Shown piece after piece: positions 38,693-47,437 of a stretch of DNA of 64,000 nt (positions are counted from its first letter, which is position 1; the number at the start of each line of letters is the position of its first letter). The DNA lies in the NCBI GenBank assembly GCA_900545915.1, contig URAV01000010.1, forward strand, positions 28,441-92,440, written 5' to 3'. Position numbers and translations under genes: made by a program. This DNA comes from an uncultured Porphyromonadaceae bacterium (GTDB lineage Bacteria > Bacteroidota > Bacteroidia > Bacteroidales > Coprobacteraceae). The notes under the pieces were generated by a model. The model had not been told where the DNA came from. It ran no database searches and saw only the letters and a list, made by a program, of their open reading frames with translations.

Positions 38693-38746
38693 TTATAACA
38701 TCATACGGCAAATATATGAGGTGATATTTGTGTGCTGATGTTATAA
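38693..38746. promoter_or_regulatory. Nested dyad in the divergent promoter region of phage-like locus II
   Basis: TTATAACATCA (38693-38703) mirrors TGATGTTATAA (38736-38746). Inside, CAAATAT (38709-38715) mirrors ATATTTG (38724-38730), with equal 5-nt spacers. On the minus strand the inner arm reads TATATTTG, a perfect -7 box for the terminase side; the plus strand has the near-match GATATTTG. GATTTTATAATTAT at 38683-38696 is shared with locus I. Candidate operator for both directions. Confidence 0.5.
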
Positions 38747-38797
38747 TAATAAATTCGTTCACTAACCAATTAAAAAATTTTAGAAGGAGAAACAAAA

Positions 38798-39322
38798 ATG
38801 TTCGCATCAATATTCAATGGGATTAAAGCCCGAAAACAGAAAAAAGCAGCTGAAAAAGAACAAAAAAGCGCATTACAAGCCCTCGATAGTCAGCAAACAC
38901 AGTTAGATAACCTTTTCAACTCGGAGTATTACGGAGATTACATAAATCGATCGGATAACCAAGCCTTACTAAAAAATCTCCGAAAACAGACTCAACAACT
39001 AAATCAACAGGCACAAACTCAGTCTGCCGTCACGGGAGCGACACCCGAAGCTATCGCCGCCCAACAAAAGAACAACGCTGAAACGATAGGCAACACATAT
39101 AGTACGATTGCAGCAAATGGCGCACAATGGAAGAGTAATGTACTGAATAATTATATCAATCATTCGGCAGCAATAAATGACAAAAGATACAACACTTATA
39201 TGAATAGCAGCAATATGTTCCGGAATGCATCGGAAAATGCTTTGCAGAATGTAGGTCGAAGATTGGAAAATCTGGATGATACAATATTAAGTATGGCAAA
39301 ACTGTCGTCAGGGATGCTTTGA
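38798..39322 (+). CDS. Small internal-virion/ejection-type protein
   Basis: A 174-residue protein preceded by a good ribosome site (AGAAGGAG, 10 nt upstream). It opens MFASIFNGIKARKQKKAAEK, then alternates glutamine-, asparagine- and alanine-rich helices (QQLNQQAQTQSAVTGATPEA). This is the style of small internal core or ejection proteins of podoviruses, such as T7 gp14-like openings with a short hydrophobic start and an AQ-rich coil. No catalytic motif. It starts a three-gene overlapping unit divergent from the terminase. Confidence 0.5.
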   Translation: MFASIFNGIKARKQKKAAEKEQKSALQALDSQQTQLDNLFNSEYYGDYINRSDNQALLKNLRKQTQQLNQQAQTQSAVTGATPEAIAAQQKNNAETIGNTYSTIAANGAQWKSNVLNNYINHSAAINDKRYNTYMNSSNMFRNASENALQNVGRRLENLDDTILSMAKLSSGML

Positions 39323-39351
39323 AATCATTTATCGGAAACGGCTCAAAAGAT

Positions 39352-39924
39352 ATGATAATGGAAAATAAGACAACCGAACTACAAAATAAAAAAAATACGG
39401 CAGCGATTTTCTCCGACATCAGGCAACAGGTAGAAGACGGGAAAGGTTTTCTCTCGGTATGTCGGGAAAATCGAAAACAAAGAAAGAGATCTGCCGCCCG
39501 TAAGTCAATTGATGATCTGGAATATGCTTTGAAACTTTTAGGGAAAAAACCGATACAGGAAGATTACGAGAAAAAAGAAAGGAGTTTTTACTGGAAAAAA
39601 CTCATCCGGTTATTTGAACCGGAATCTGAAATGATAAACAAACAACATGACCGATGCAGGGAAAAACAAGAGTTACGAAAAAAGTTTCTCGAACTAACAG
39701 AATGGATTTCGGCCGTTCCGAATATTCATACAAAACTGCCAGTAAAAGGAATAAATACAAAAGAATTTTCAAAGGCATGGCAAAATAATGAAGAAAATGC
39801 CGATAAACAAAAATTCTTGCTTTTCAACTATCTTACAGCCCAAGGTATTTCTCCCGAAGAAGCCCGGATACAAATAGAAAATTTATTATTCGAAAACACT
39901 CAAAACAATACTCTCAATGAATAA
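39352..39924 (+). CDS. Charged helical protein of the phage-like unit
   Basis: About 190 residues from the ATG at 39352; the frame extends to a TTG at 39319 that overlaps the previous gene by 4 nt and could also serve. It is lysine- and glutamate-rich, mostly helical, with no recognised domain. It ends with a short GISPEEARIQIENLL helix. It lies between two proteins of internal-virion style and overlaps the next gene by 8 nt, so it is probably a partner of those proteins. Confidence 0.5.
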   Translation: MIMENKTTELQNKKNTAAIFSDIRQQVEDGKGFLSVCRENRKQRKRSAARKSIDDLEYALKLLGKKPIQEDYEKKERSFYWKKLIRLFEPESEMINKQHDRCREKQELRKKFLELTEWISAVPNIHTKLPVKGINTKEFSKAWQNNEENADKQKFLLFNYLTAQGISPEEARIQIENLLFENTQNNTLNE

Positions 39925-42283
39925 AAACGATAGATGGGATTATATTGATCCTCAATTACAAAATATGTATAAACGACAAATAGCCCAGACAAGGGATAAC
40001 GGTCAAAACACAAAAACTCAATCATCTCCGCAGGAACGACCGGAATATATCGATCCTGGTTTAATAAAGCGGACAATGGTCAACAACCCTCTGACCGGTC
40101 AAGAATGGAAAACACCCATTCCCTCACAAAAGCTATATCCGGCTATACCCTACCCGTCCATTCCCGATACACCATATAACAGAAAAATTTTGTCATCTTT
40201 ATTAAACAACGATTCAGAAGAAAAACCTTTGACAAGTTTTAAAGATGGTCTGGCTCAATACGGGAAACGGTTAGCAAACGATTTTTCCTATAATTTCGGG
40301 AAATTAAAAAGCTGGTGGAACAATGAAGACGAAATGCAAGCTGCATATCGAAACGTACAAAAAAATTTCGGCAGTTTATCTTCTGTAAACAATGAAGATT
40401 TATTAAAAGAAATCGAGCGGAACAAACAAGAAATTTCTGAAAAAAACATCCGAAAACCCGACAAAAAGTTCGATTGGAATAATAACGAGCTTTACGATCC
40501 GGAAACCGGAGCTGTTAATGAACAGGAGTATATGAATACAAAAGCCCGATACATCGATGCTTTAAAAAATATCATAGAGATGAAATCGGACGGCTTATCC
40601 CCTCAGCAAATAGAAAAAGAAGTGAATGATTACATCATCAACGGAGGCGAAGGAAAAAAACAAATGAGCAAAGCTTTAGAACAAAATGATAGTTTCAAAG
40701 AAACCGAAGGCTGGGCAAAAGTTGCCGAAACGGGTGCAGGAATAGCTCAGCAAGCCCTACCCATAGCCGCAGGACTGGTCTTTCCACCGGCAGGAGTCGC
40801 TTTGGGTGCAGCCAATGTCGGCAGTTTAGCGGCACAAAGTCATGCTCAGGCCCAAATGGACATAGACCGGTATGAAAAAGAAAACGGTGAAAAAGTACCG
40901 GATTGGAAACGTGCTGCTTATGTGGGTTCTTATACAGGAGCTGATTTGCTCATAGAAGGTCTTATGCAAGGCAGATATTTAAACAAACTCTCTGCTCCTT
41001 TGAAAGAATCGATGCGAAAAGGGGTTGTTTCCCAAATGATGAAAAGCCCACAGGCTTCCAAAGAGCTAACCGATTTGCTTAAGAATTACAAACATATCGA
41101 CTTGAAGAAACTGGCAGCGGAAGTCGGTTCGGATGCTGCTATGGAGGGATTGAGTGAAGCTGGCACTTCTGTTGCTCAAGATATGGCAGCCCGCATTTAT
41201 TTGGATAGAGAAAATTATCCGGCATTAAATGAAATTCTTCAAAATGCAACCCGTTCCGGTATAGAAGGAGGAGTTTTCGGAGGAGCATTAGGCGGCATAA
41301 GCCATACCGGAGGAAAAGCAGTGCAACATCTTAGAAGAAAAAACAATGGAAAAGTAACAATACTCAATACCAAATACGGAGAGCCGATGGAAGTAGTCGG
41401 ACAAACCGAAAACGGTTTGTATAAAGTTATTACACCGGAAGGGAAAGAAGAACTCATATTTCCTGACTTCGCAGAAGGCATATATTCTATTCCTTATGAA
41501 GATTACAATCGAATCACCCGTAGCAGTATGGATGAGTACGAAAAAATGCCATCTGTGATAGAACAGAATAAAAATCTGAGGAGAGAAGATCCCGGATTCA
41601 ACATTTCGATCGTCAATCCCGATAATCCGTGGTTGAACAAATACGATACGCAATTTCAAAGGGACAGACGTCGACAGGAAGCCGAAAAAATAAGTAAGGA
41701 ACTTGGCATTGATGCTCAAATATTTGACCGACAATCGGAACTTCCTCTCGATATACAGCAAAAACTACCGGCTAAAGATGTCTTACCGGGTTATTTTTCT
41801 CCCGAAAATGATCAGGTGAACGTTATATTAGACAACATCCACTCTGAAGCCGAACTTAAAAAAACATTGATGCGTGAAGCTGTCGCCAAAAAAGGAATAC
41901 GAGCTTTATATGGAGAACATACCGATAGTTTTTTGGATCAGGTATTCCGATCAATGCCTTCAGAAGTCAGGGAAACTTACCAAAAAAATAACAGATCAAA
42001 TCGTAAAGCTGCTGAAGAATACCTGTCCGATATGGCTGAAAAAGGGATTGACAATCCGGGATTATGGAGCAACATTCGGTCATATACCCGACAAGTAGTA
42101 AGGGATAAATTAGGACAGGACTTCGATTTTGACGATAATGAATTACAATATATCTTATGGAAAGCCCGCAACCGTATCACAAACAAAGATACCATGAAAG
42201 AAATGCAGAACAAAAACAATAAAGAACGACAAATCCGAAAATCGATGTTTCCGACTCAATACCCGCCCAAGAATAAAAAATAA
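39917..42283 (+). CDS. Large internal-virion/DNA-delivery-type protein with degenerate metallopeptidase-like C-terminus
   Basis: 788 residues. The N-terminal third is charged and proline-rich (repeated YIDP motif, positions about 8 and 45). Residues about 265-295 form a glycine- and alanine-rich hydrophobic stretch (ALPIAAGLVFPPAGVALGAA), possibly membrane-active, followed by helices. The C-terminal domain (about 600-760) resembles domains of large polyvalent phage and mobile-element proteins that usually carry an HExxGH-type motif. Here the corresponding stretch reads MREAVAKKGIRALYGEHTD, so both histidines are lost. By analogy it could be ejected with DNA. It is the last gene of the unit, followed by a strong terminator. 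Confidence 0.5.
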   Translation: MNKNDRWDYIDPQLQNMYKRQIAQTRDNGQNTKTQSSPQERPEYIDPGLIKRTMVNNPLTGQEWKTPIPSQKLYPAIPYPSIPDTPYNRKILSSLLNNDSEEKPLTSFKDGLAQYGKRLANDFSYNFGKLKSWWNNEDEMQAAYRNVQKNFGSLSSVNNEDLLKEIERNKQEISEKNIRKPDKKFDWNNNELYDPETGAVNEQEYMNTKARYIDALKNIIEMKSDGLSPQQIEKEVNDYIINGGEGKKQMSKALEQNDSFKETEGWAKVAETGAGIAQQALPIAAGLVFPPAGVALGAANVGSLAAQSHAQAQMDIDRYEKENGEKVPDWKRAAYVGSYTGADLLIEGLMQGRYLNKLSAPLKESMRKGVVSQMMKSPQASKELTDLLKNYKHIDLKKLAAEVGSDAAMEGLSEAGTSVAQDMAARIYLDRENYPALNEILQNATRSGIEGGVFGGALGGISHTGGKAVQHLRRKNNGKVTILNTKYGEPMEVVGQTENGLYKVITPEGKEELIFPDFAEGIYSIPYEDYNRITRSSMDEYEKMPSVIEQNKNLRREDPGFNISIVNPDNPWLNKYDTQFQRDRRRQEAEKISKELGIDAQIFDRQSELPLDIQQKLPAKDVLPGYFSPENDQVNVILDNIHSEAELKKTLMREAVAKKGIRALYGEHTDSFLDQVFRSMPSEVRETYQKNNRSNRKAAEEYLSDMAEKGIDNPGLWSNIRSYTRQVVRDKLGQDFDFDDNELQYILWKARNRITNKDTMKEMQNKNNKERQIRKSMFPTQYPPKNKK

Positions 42284-42300
42284 CTGCAACCTTCATAATG

Positions 42301-42340
42301 ACAAAACGGGAAAGACTGTAAATCGCCTTTCCCGTTTTGT
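42301..42340. terminator. Bidirectional terminator between phage-like locus II and secA
   Basis: ACAAAACGGGAAAG pairs perfectly with CTTTCCCGTTTTGT across a 12-nt loop. A and T tracts on both sides let it act on both converging transcripts. Confidence 0.85.
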
Positions 42341-42361
42341 CACTTACATTAAAGCAATAAC

Positions 42362-45300
42362 TTATGCTTCTTTCCCGTGACAGTTTTTATATTTCTTACC
42401 GCTTCCGCAAGGACAAGGGTCATTACGTCCTATCTTAGGTCCTACTTTGACGGGTTCGGACCGCGGGGTCTGCTGTGTAGGAGCTGTCGAAGAGCCACTT
42501 CCTACCTGATCTTTTTGAGTACGATATTTACTATAATCCTGACGCACTTCAGGAGCAGCTTCACGCACTTGTTCCGGCTCTCGTACAGGAATCTGGCCTC
42601 TCATCAGAATAGCTACCGTTTTTCGGTTGATCGTATCGATCATATCTTTAAACATACCGAAAGACTCCAGTTTGAAGATCAATAACGGATCTTTCTGCTC
42701 ATAACTTGCATTCTGTACCGATTGACGCAATTGATCGAGATCACGCAAATGTTCTTTCCATGCCTCATCTATCGTATATAGCAATATGGCTTTCTGGAAT
42801 GCTTTATTGATTGCTTTCGACTCCGATTCATATGCCTCTTTCAAATTACAGGAAATATTATACATCCGTTTCCCGTCTGTAATCGGAATCATTATATTCT
42901 CATACCGGTCACCTTGGTTTTCGTAAACCTGCTTAATCACCGGATTGGCAACAGCCACCATATTATCTGTTTTGCGCTTGAACGCAGCGATAACCGCATC
43001 ATACAACATATCTACCAATCGCTCGTTCTTTTCACTTCGCATTGCCGTTTTGTCGAAAGGTATTTCAATGGCAAAAGTTTTGAACACATCCTCTTTAAGT
43101 GCGTCATAATCTGAATTTTGGGAATGAGATTCGATCATAGCCTGCACGGCATCGTACATCATATTCACAATATCGATCCCTATACGTTCCCCTAAAAGAG
43201 CATGATGACGTTTGGTATATATTACCTCACGTTGTGCATTCATCACATCGTCATATTCCAATAACCGTTTACGAATACCGAAATTATTCTCTTCTACTTT
43301 CCGCTGAGCACGTTCGATCGATTTGGAAATCATATTATGTTCGATCATCTCTCCTTCTTCAAAGCCCAAACGGTCCATAACCTTAGCAATACGTTCAGAA
43401 CTGAATAGACGCATCAAATTATCTTCGAGAGAAACATAAAATACCGAAGATCCCGGATCTCCCTGACGTCCGGCACGTCCTCTCAACTGACGGTCCACAC
43501 GACGTGACTCATGACGTTCAGTACCGATAATAGCCAACCCGCCGGCAGCACGAACCTCAGGAGAAAGCTTGATATCAGTACCACGACCGGCCATATTGGT
43601 AGCAATAGTCACCGTTCCGCTCTGACCTGCCTGAGCGACAATATCTGCTTCTTTCTGATGTAACTTGGCATTCAATACATTATGTTTGATCTTACGCATG
43701 GTAAGCATCTTGCTGAGCAATTCTGAAATTTCGACAGAAGTAGTACCCACAAGTACCGGACGGCCGGCTTCGACCAATTTTTGTATTTCATCGATTACCG
43801 CTGTATATTTTTCCCGTTTAGTCTTATATACCCGGTCATTCATATCGATACGGGCAACAGGTTTATTTGTAGGAATCGTAACAACATCAAGTTTATAAAT
43901 ATCCCAGAATTCTCCGGCTTCTGTCTCGGCAGTACCGGTCATCCCCGCTAATTTATGATACATACGGAAGTAATTTTGTAAAGTAATCGTCGCAAAAGTC
44001 TGTGTTGCAGCCTCGACTTTAACATGCTCTTTCGCTTCGATAGCCTGATGCAACCCGTCCGAATAACGGCGACCTTCCATAATACGTCCGGTCTGCTCGT
44101 CAACGATTTTTACCTTATTGTCGATAACGACATATTCATCGTCCCTCTCAAACAGAGCATAAGCCTTTAAAAGCTGGTTTACAGTATGTACCCGTTCTGC
44201 CTTGATCGCATAATCCTGCATCAAAGCATCTTTCTTCGTCTGTTTCTCCTCATCGGACAGACCCATATTTTCCAGTTCCGAGAGTTGAGCACCGATATCA
44301 GGCAACACAAAAAATTGCGGATCATCAGAATTTCCGGTAATCATATCCAGACCTTTATCGGTCAACTCCACACTATTATTTTTTTCATCGATTACGAAAA
44401 GCAGAGGATCGGTAACAATCGGCATATTACGGTTGTTTTCCTGCATATAATACTCTTCCGTCTCGAGCATCAACGCTTTTACACCGGGTTCACTAAGATA
44501 TTTAATCAATGCAGAGTTCTTAGGAAGTCCCTTAAATGACCTGTATAACAACAAAGCTCCCTCTTTACGTACCTCTTTATCGCTCGAAGCAATTTTGGTA
44601 CGAGCTTCAGCAAGCAACTTGGTCGTATAAGCCCTTTGGGCTTTATACAAAGCTTCTACTTTCGGACAGAACTCCTCGAAAAGCTGATCATCACCTTTCG
44701 GTACCGGACCGGAAATAATCAATGGTGTACGGGCATCATCGATCAATACGGAGTCCACCTCATCGACAATCGCATAGTTATGTTTACGCTGTACAAGATC
44801 CTCAGGAGATGTCGACATATTGTCACGCAAATAGTCGAAACCGAACTCATTATTAGTTCCGAAAGTAATATCCGCATTATACGCTTTGCGCCGTTCTTCC
44901 GAATTAGGTTGATGCTTATCGATACAATCGACAGACAAACCATGAAACATATACAGCGGACCCATCCATTCCGAGTCACGTTTGGCAAGATAATCATTCA
45001 CAGTTACCACATGCACTCCGTTTCCGGTAAGAGCATTCAAAAATACAGGCAAAGTCGCGACAAGAGTTTTTCCTTCACCTGTCGCCATTTCGGCAATTTT
45101 ACCCTTGTGCAAAACGACACCGCCGAACAACTGGACATCATAATGAATCATGTCCCATGTTACTTCATTGCCTCCGGCGATCCAGTGATTTTGATAGATG
45201 GCTTTATCGCCTTCGATATGTACAAAATCGTGAGTCAATGCCAATTCTCGGTCAAACGGCGTAGCAGTCACGGTGATCGTTTCATTTTGAGCAAAACGAC

Positions 45301-45655
45301 GGGCAGTATCTTTTACTACCGCAAATACCTCAGGCAATACCTCATCAAGAACTTTCTCATATTTTTCAAGAATCGTTTTCTCGATCTTGTCTATTTCTTC
45401 CCAAATAGCTTCACGTTTTTCGTAATCTTGTTCCTCTACCGAAGCTCTTAACTCCGCAATACGGTTTTTCTCAGGAGCAACAGCTTCCTGCACCCGTTTT
45501 TTAACATCATCGATACGGGCTCTCAGCTCATCGTCGCTTAGCTTTTCGATAGCCGGATATGCCTCTTTGACCTTGTTTACATAGGGGAGTATCTCTTTTA
45601 AATCACGTTGCGATTTATTTCCGAAGAGACTTTTTAAAAAATCATTAAATCCCAT
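42362..45655 (-). CDS. secA: Preprotein translocase ATPase SecA
   Basis: A 1097-residue SecA, with the insertions typical of Bacteroidetes (E. coli: 901). It contains Walker A ATGEGKT (about 189-195), the DEVDSVLID DEAD-type motif, the preprotein cross-linking domain, NMAGRGTDIKL and the helicase motif QLRGRAGRQGDPGSS. The C-terminal zinc-binding tail is IGRNDPCPCGSGKKYKNCHG. It drives Sec-dependent export at the inner membrane. It is monocistronic, with its own promoter, and converges on phage-like locus II with a shared terminator between. Confidence 0.97.
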   Translation of the reverse strand: MGFNDFLKSLFGNKSQRDLKEILPYVNKVKEAYPAIEKLSDDELRARIDDVKKRVQEAVAPEKNRIAELRASVEEQDYEKREAIWEEIDKIEKTILEKYEKVLDEVLPEVFAVVKDTARRFAQNETITVTATPFDRELALTHDFVHIEGDKAIYQNHWIAGGNEVTWDMIHYDVQLFGGVVLHKGKIAEMATGEGKTLVATLPVFLNALTGNGVHVVTVNDYLAKRDSEWMGPLYMFHGLSVDCIDKHQPNSEERRKAYNADITFGTNNEFGFDYLRDNMSTSPEDLVQRKHNYAIVDEVDSVLIDDARTPLIISGPVPKGDDQLFEEFCPKVEALYKAQRAYTTKLLAEARTKIASSDKEVRKEGALLLYRSFKGLPKNSALIKYLSEPGVKALMLETEEYYMQENNRNMPIVTDPLLFVIDEKNNSVELTDKGLDMITGNSDDPQFFVLPDIGAQLSELENMGLSDEEKQTKKDALMQDYAIKAERVHTVNQLLKAYALFERDDEYVVIDNKVKIVDEQTGRIMEGRRYSDGLHQAIEAKEHVKVEAATQTFATITLQNYFRMYHKLAGMTGTAETEAGEFWDIYKLDVVTIPTNKPVARIDMNDRVYKTKREKYTAVIDEIQKLVEAGRPVLVGTTSVEISELLSKMLTMRKIKHNVLNAKLHQKEADIVAQAGQSGTVTIATNMAGRGTDIKLSPEVRAAGGLAIIGTERHESRRVDRQLRGRAGRQGDPGSSVFYVSLEDNLMRLFSSERIAKVMDRLGFEEGEMIEHNMISKSIERAQRKVEENNFGIRKRLLEYDDVMNAQREVIYTKRHHALLGERIGIDIVNMMYDAVQAMIESHSQNSDYDALKEDVFKTFAIEIPFDKTAMRSEKNERLVDMLYDAVIAAFKRKTDNMVAVANPVIKQVYENQGDRYENIMIPITDGKRMYNISCNLKEAYESESKAINKAFQKAILLYTIDEAWKEHLRDLDQLRQSVQNASYEQKDPLLIFKLESFGMFKDMIDTINRKTVAILMRGQIPVREPEQVREAAPEVRQDYSKYRTQKDQVGSGSSTAPTQQTPRSEPVKVGPKIGRNDPCPCGSGKKYKNCHGKEA

Positions 45656-45727
45656 AGATTATATATTATTTTATTTTTTGCTGAATGAATAAAAACATTT
45701 CTCAAGAAAATACTTGGAGAACGGTTA

Positions 45728-45757
45728 CAAATGTAATGTAAATAACCCGAAAACAAA
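45728..45757 (-). promoter_or_regulatory. Promoter of secA
   Basis: On the minus strand TTTG (45757-45754) and TACATTTG (45735-45728) are separated by 18 nt, close to the Bacteroides consensus. Confidence 0.6.
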
Positions 45758-45852
45758 AAGTCCGGAAAAGATTCGATAAATTCTATATCGATACAATTCA
45801 GAATTTCACATGGATTCTATCCGATTTATTTCACCGAAACGACTTTCATACT

Positions 45853-47433
45853 TTACCGGATTTCGGGAAGCGCCGGTTGAGATGCGGCATTCGGAGAGCG
45901 TATCCGCAAAATGCGTGAAACCGTAGGTGCGATCATAGTAGCCCGAACAGGCCGGGCGATATGCTGAGGTTTTATATCTTTACCAAAGAAAATAAGTGGC
46001 GCTGGAATCGCATTTTCCCGAACGTATTCACGTGGATTATCCGTATTTTCATATACTATTTCCCAGCCGGGCTGAACCTCAAGAAGAAGATCTCCGGATA
46101 ATTTACGATGATATCCTCGACGAATGGCATCGATCCGGTTATTCCAATTTCCGTGCAACATCTGGAACGATGTCGTCACATCCTGTATCCCTGTCATTTG
46201 AACAAGAAATTCAGCAGCTTTCAGCTGAACATCTTTCAAACTCATTTCTTTATCTGAAATCAGTTTCCGGTTCAGAAATATCTGACGGTCATGATAACCG
46301 AGTACCCATTTCTCCTGTCCGTAAACCGCCATCAAGTACATATTGAGCAAAGAGGTTGCTCGCTCAGGATAAAACTCTCCTGCAGGAATTTCATATATCC
46401 CCACCTCTTTCGCCTCTCCGTTAAAATATCCGGTAGAGGTCAGGAAAATCACCGTATTTTTCAATCCTACATTCTTGTCGATCATCTCCAACAAACGAGC
46501 GATTTCCTGATCAAGACGCAAATATGTATCTTGAATTTCGAGGCTATACTCCTGAACGCTTTTCCCTTGATAATTGGCAGCAGAATACCCGATATTCAAT
46601 ATATCGGGATACATTTGTTTCCCCAACTCGCCTTTAGTAAGAAAAGCCTCCACAACCCGATTCACCTCCTCGTTCACCAAACCGCTGGTCTTAAAATAAT
46701 CGTACTTCTTATGCTTGCCTTTATCGAATATATGCTTGAACATATAGTCGCTACTCAGATAAGACAAACCTGTATAATCCGTTGCCGAACGCAATGGCTG
46801 CCAGACAATCGTATCTATACGGCGGTCGAGTCCCGATTCTATATTATATTGGTCAATATAAGCCGGAATATCTTTGTAATGCGTAGAAGATGCCCATTTC
46901 CCGTTGTCATTATCAATCCAAAATACGGCATTCGCAGCATGTCCCCCGCTCAATATCGCCTGTTCGAAAGTCGGTGCGACAGAAAAAACACGAGAAACAC
47001 CTTCTGTCGCGATTTTCAATTCATCGCAAACAGTCGAAGTCAACAAATTCTTAGGAGAAACCGTTTCATTCGTATAATTTCCCATTTTAGCAGGATCATA
47101 CAAGATAGATTCTACCCTATCCTCCGCCACATTATATAATGTATTGGCCACAATACCGTTATAGGCCGGATATGTTCCCGTATAAATAGATGCCGTTGCA
47201 GAAGAACGATCGATATTCGGGAAATCGAATGTAACTTGATCATATAGCAATCCTTCGTCCATCAAACGCTTAAAGCCTTTATCCCCGAACACGTGCCGCA
47301 TCATCTGCAAATAATCGGTACGCAACTGATCTATAGTAATGCCGACAACCAACTTAGGCACATCGGCTGGAGACTGAGCACCCAAAGGTGCAGTCATCAA
47401 TACTAAAATCAAGGATGCTATAACTTTATTCAT
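45853..47433 (-). CDS. Alkaline phosphatase superfamily protein with degenerate active site
   Basis: About 526 residues from the ATG at 47433 (MNKVIASLILVLMTAPLGAQ, a signal peptide); the frame extends upstream to 47457, overlapping the previous gene. The fold is PafA/NPP-like: KLVVGITIDQLRTDYL, then SIYTGTYPAYNGIVAN, and a late PLIFFG and APTVSRIL. The catalytic positions look lost. Where related enzymes have a nucleophilic threonine before the PGHAS-like block, this has DRSSATASIYTG. The metal-binding DHG is STGYFNG, and the last histidine is ENAIPAPLIF. It is probably a periplasmic non-enzymatic binding or partner protein. It starts 4 nt after the DUF4105 gene. Confidence 0.8.
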   Translation of the reverse strand: MNKVIASLILVLMTAPLGAQSPADVPKLVVGITIDQLRTDYLQMMRHVFGDKGFKRLMDEGLLYDQVTFDFPNIDRSSATASIYTGTYPAYNGIVANTLYNVAEDRVESILYDPAKMGNYTNETVSPKNLLTSTVCDELKIATEGVSRVFSVAPTFEQAILSGGHAANAVFWIDNDNGKWASSTHYKDIPAYIDQYNIESGLDRRIDTIVWQPLRSATDYTGLSYLSSDYMFKHIFDKGKHKKYDYFKTSGLVNEEVNRVVEAFLTKGELGKQMYPDILNIGYSAANYQGKSVQEYSLEIQDTYLRLDQEIARLLEMIDKNVGLKNTVIFLTSTGYFNGEAKEVGIYEIPAGEFYPERATSLLNMYLMAVYGQEKWVLGYHDRQIFLNRKLISDKEMSLKDVQLKAAEFLVQMTGIQDVTTSFQMLHGNWNNRIDAIRRGYHRKLSGDLLLEVQPGWEIVYENTDNPREYVRENAIPAPLIFFGKDIKPQHIARPVRATMIAPTVSRILRIRSPNAASQPALPEIR

Positions 47434-47437
47434 TTTT

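Noticed and set aside
17023..42283. A single conventional prophage spanning the region
   Set aside because: About 14.5 kb of ordinary host genes separates the two clusters, and there is no integrase, attachment repeat, repressor or lysis gene in the window.
44636..45451. A 271-codon plus-strand frame opposite secA
   Set aside because: It lies wholly within the antisense of a clear secA and its translation is low in coding character.
46291..47139. A 282-codon plus-strand frame opposite the phosphatase-fold gene
   Set aside because: It is antisense to a well-supported gene and shows no domain or start context.
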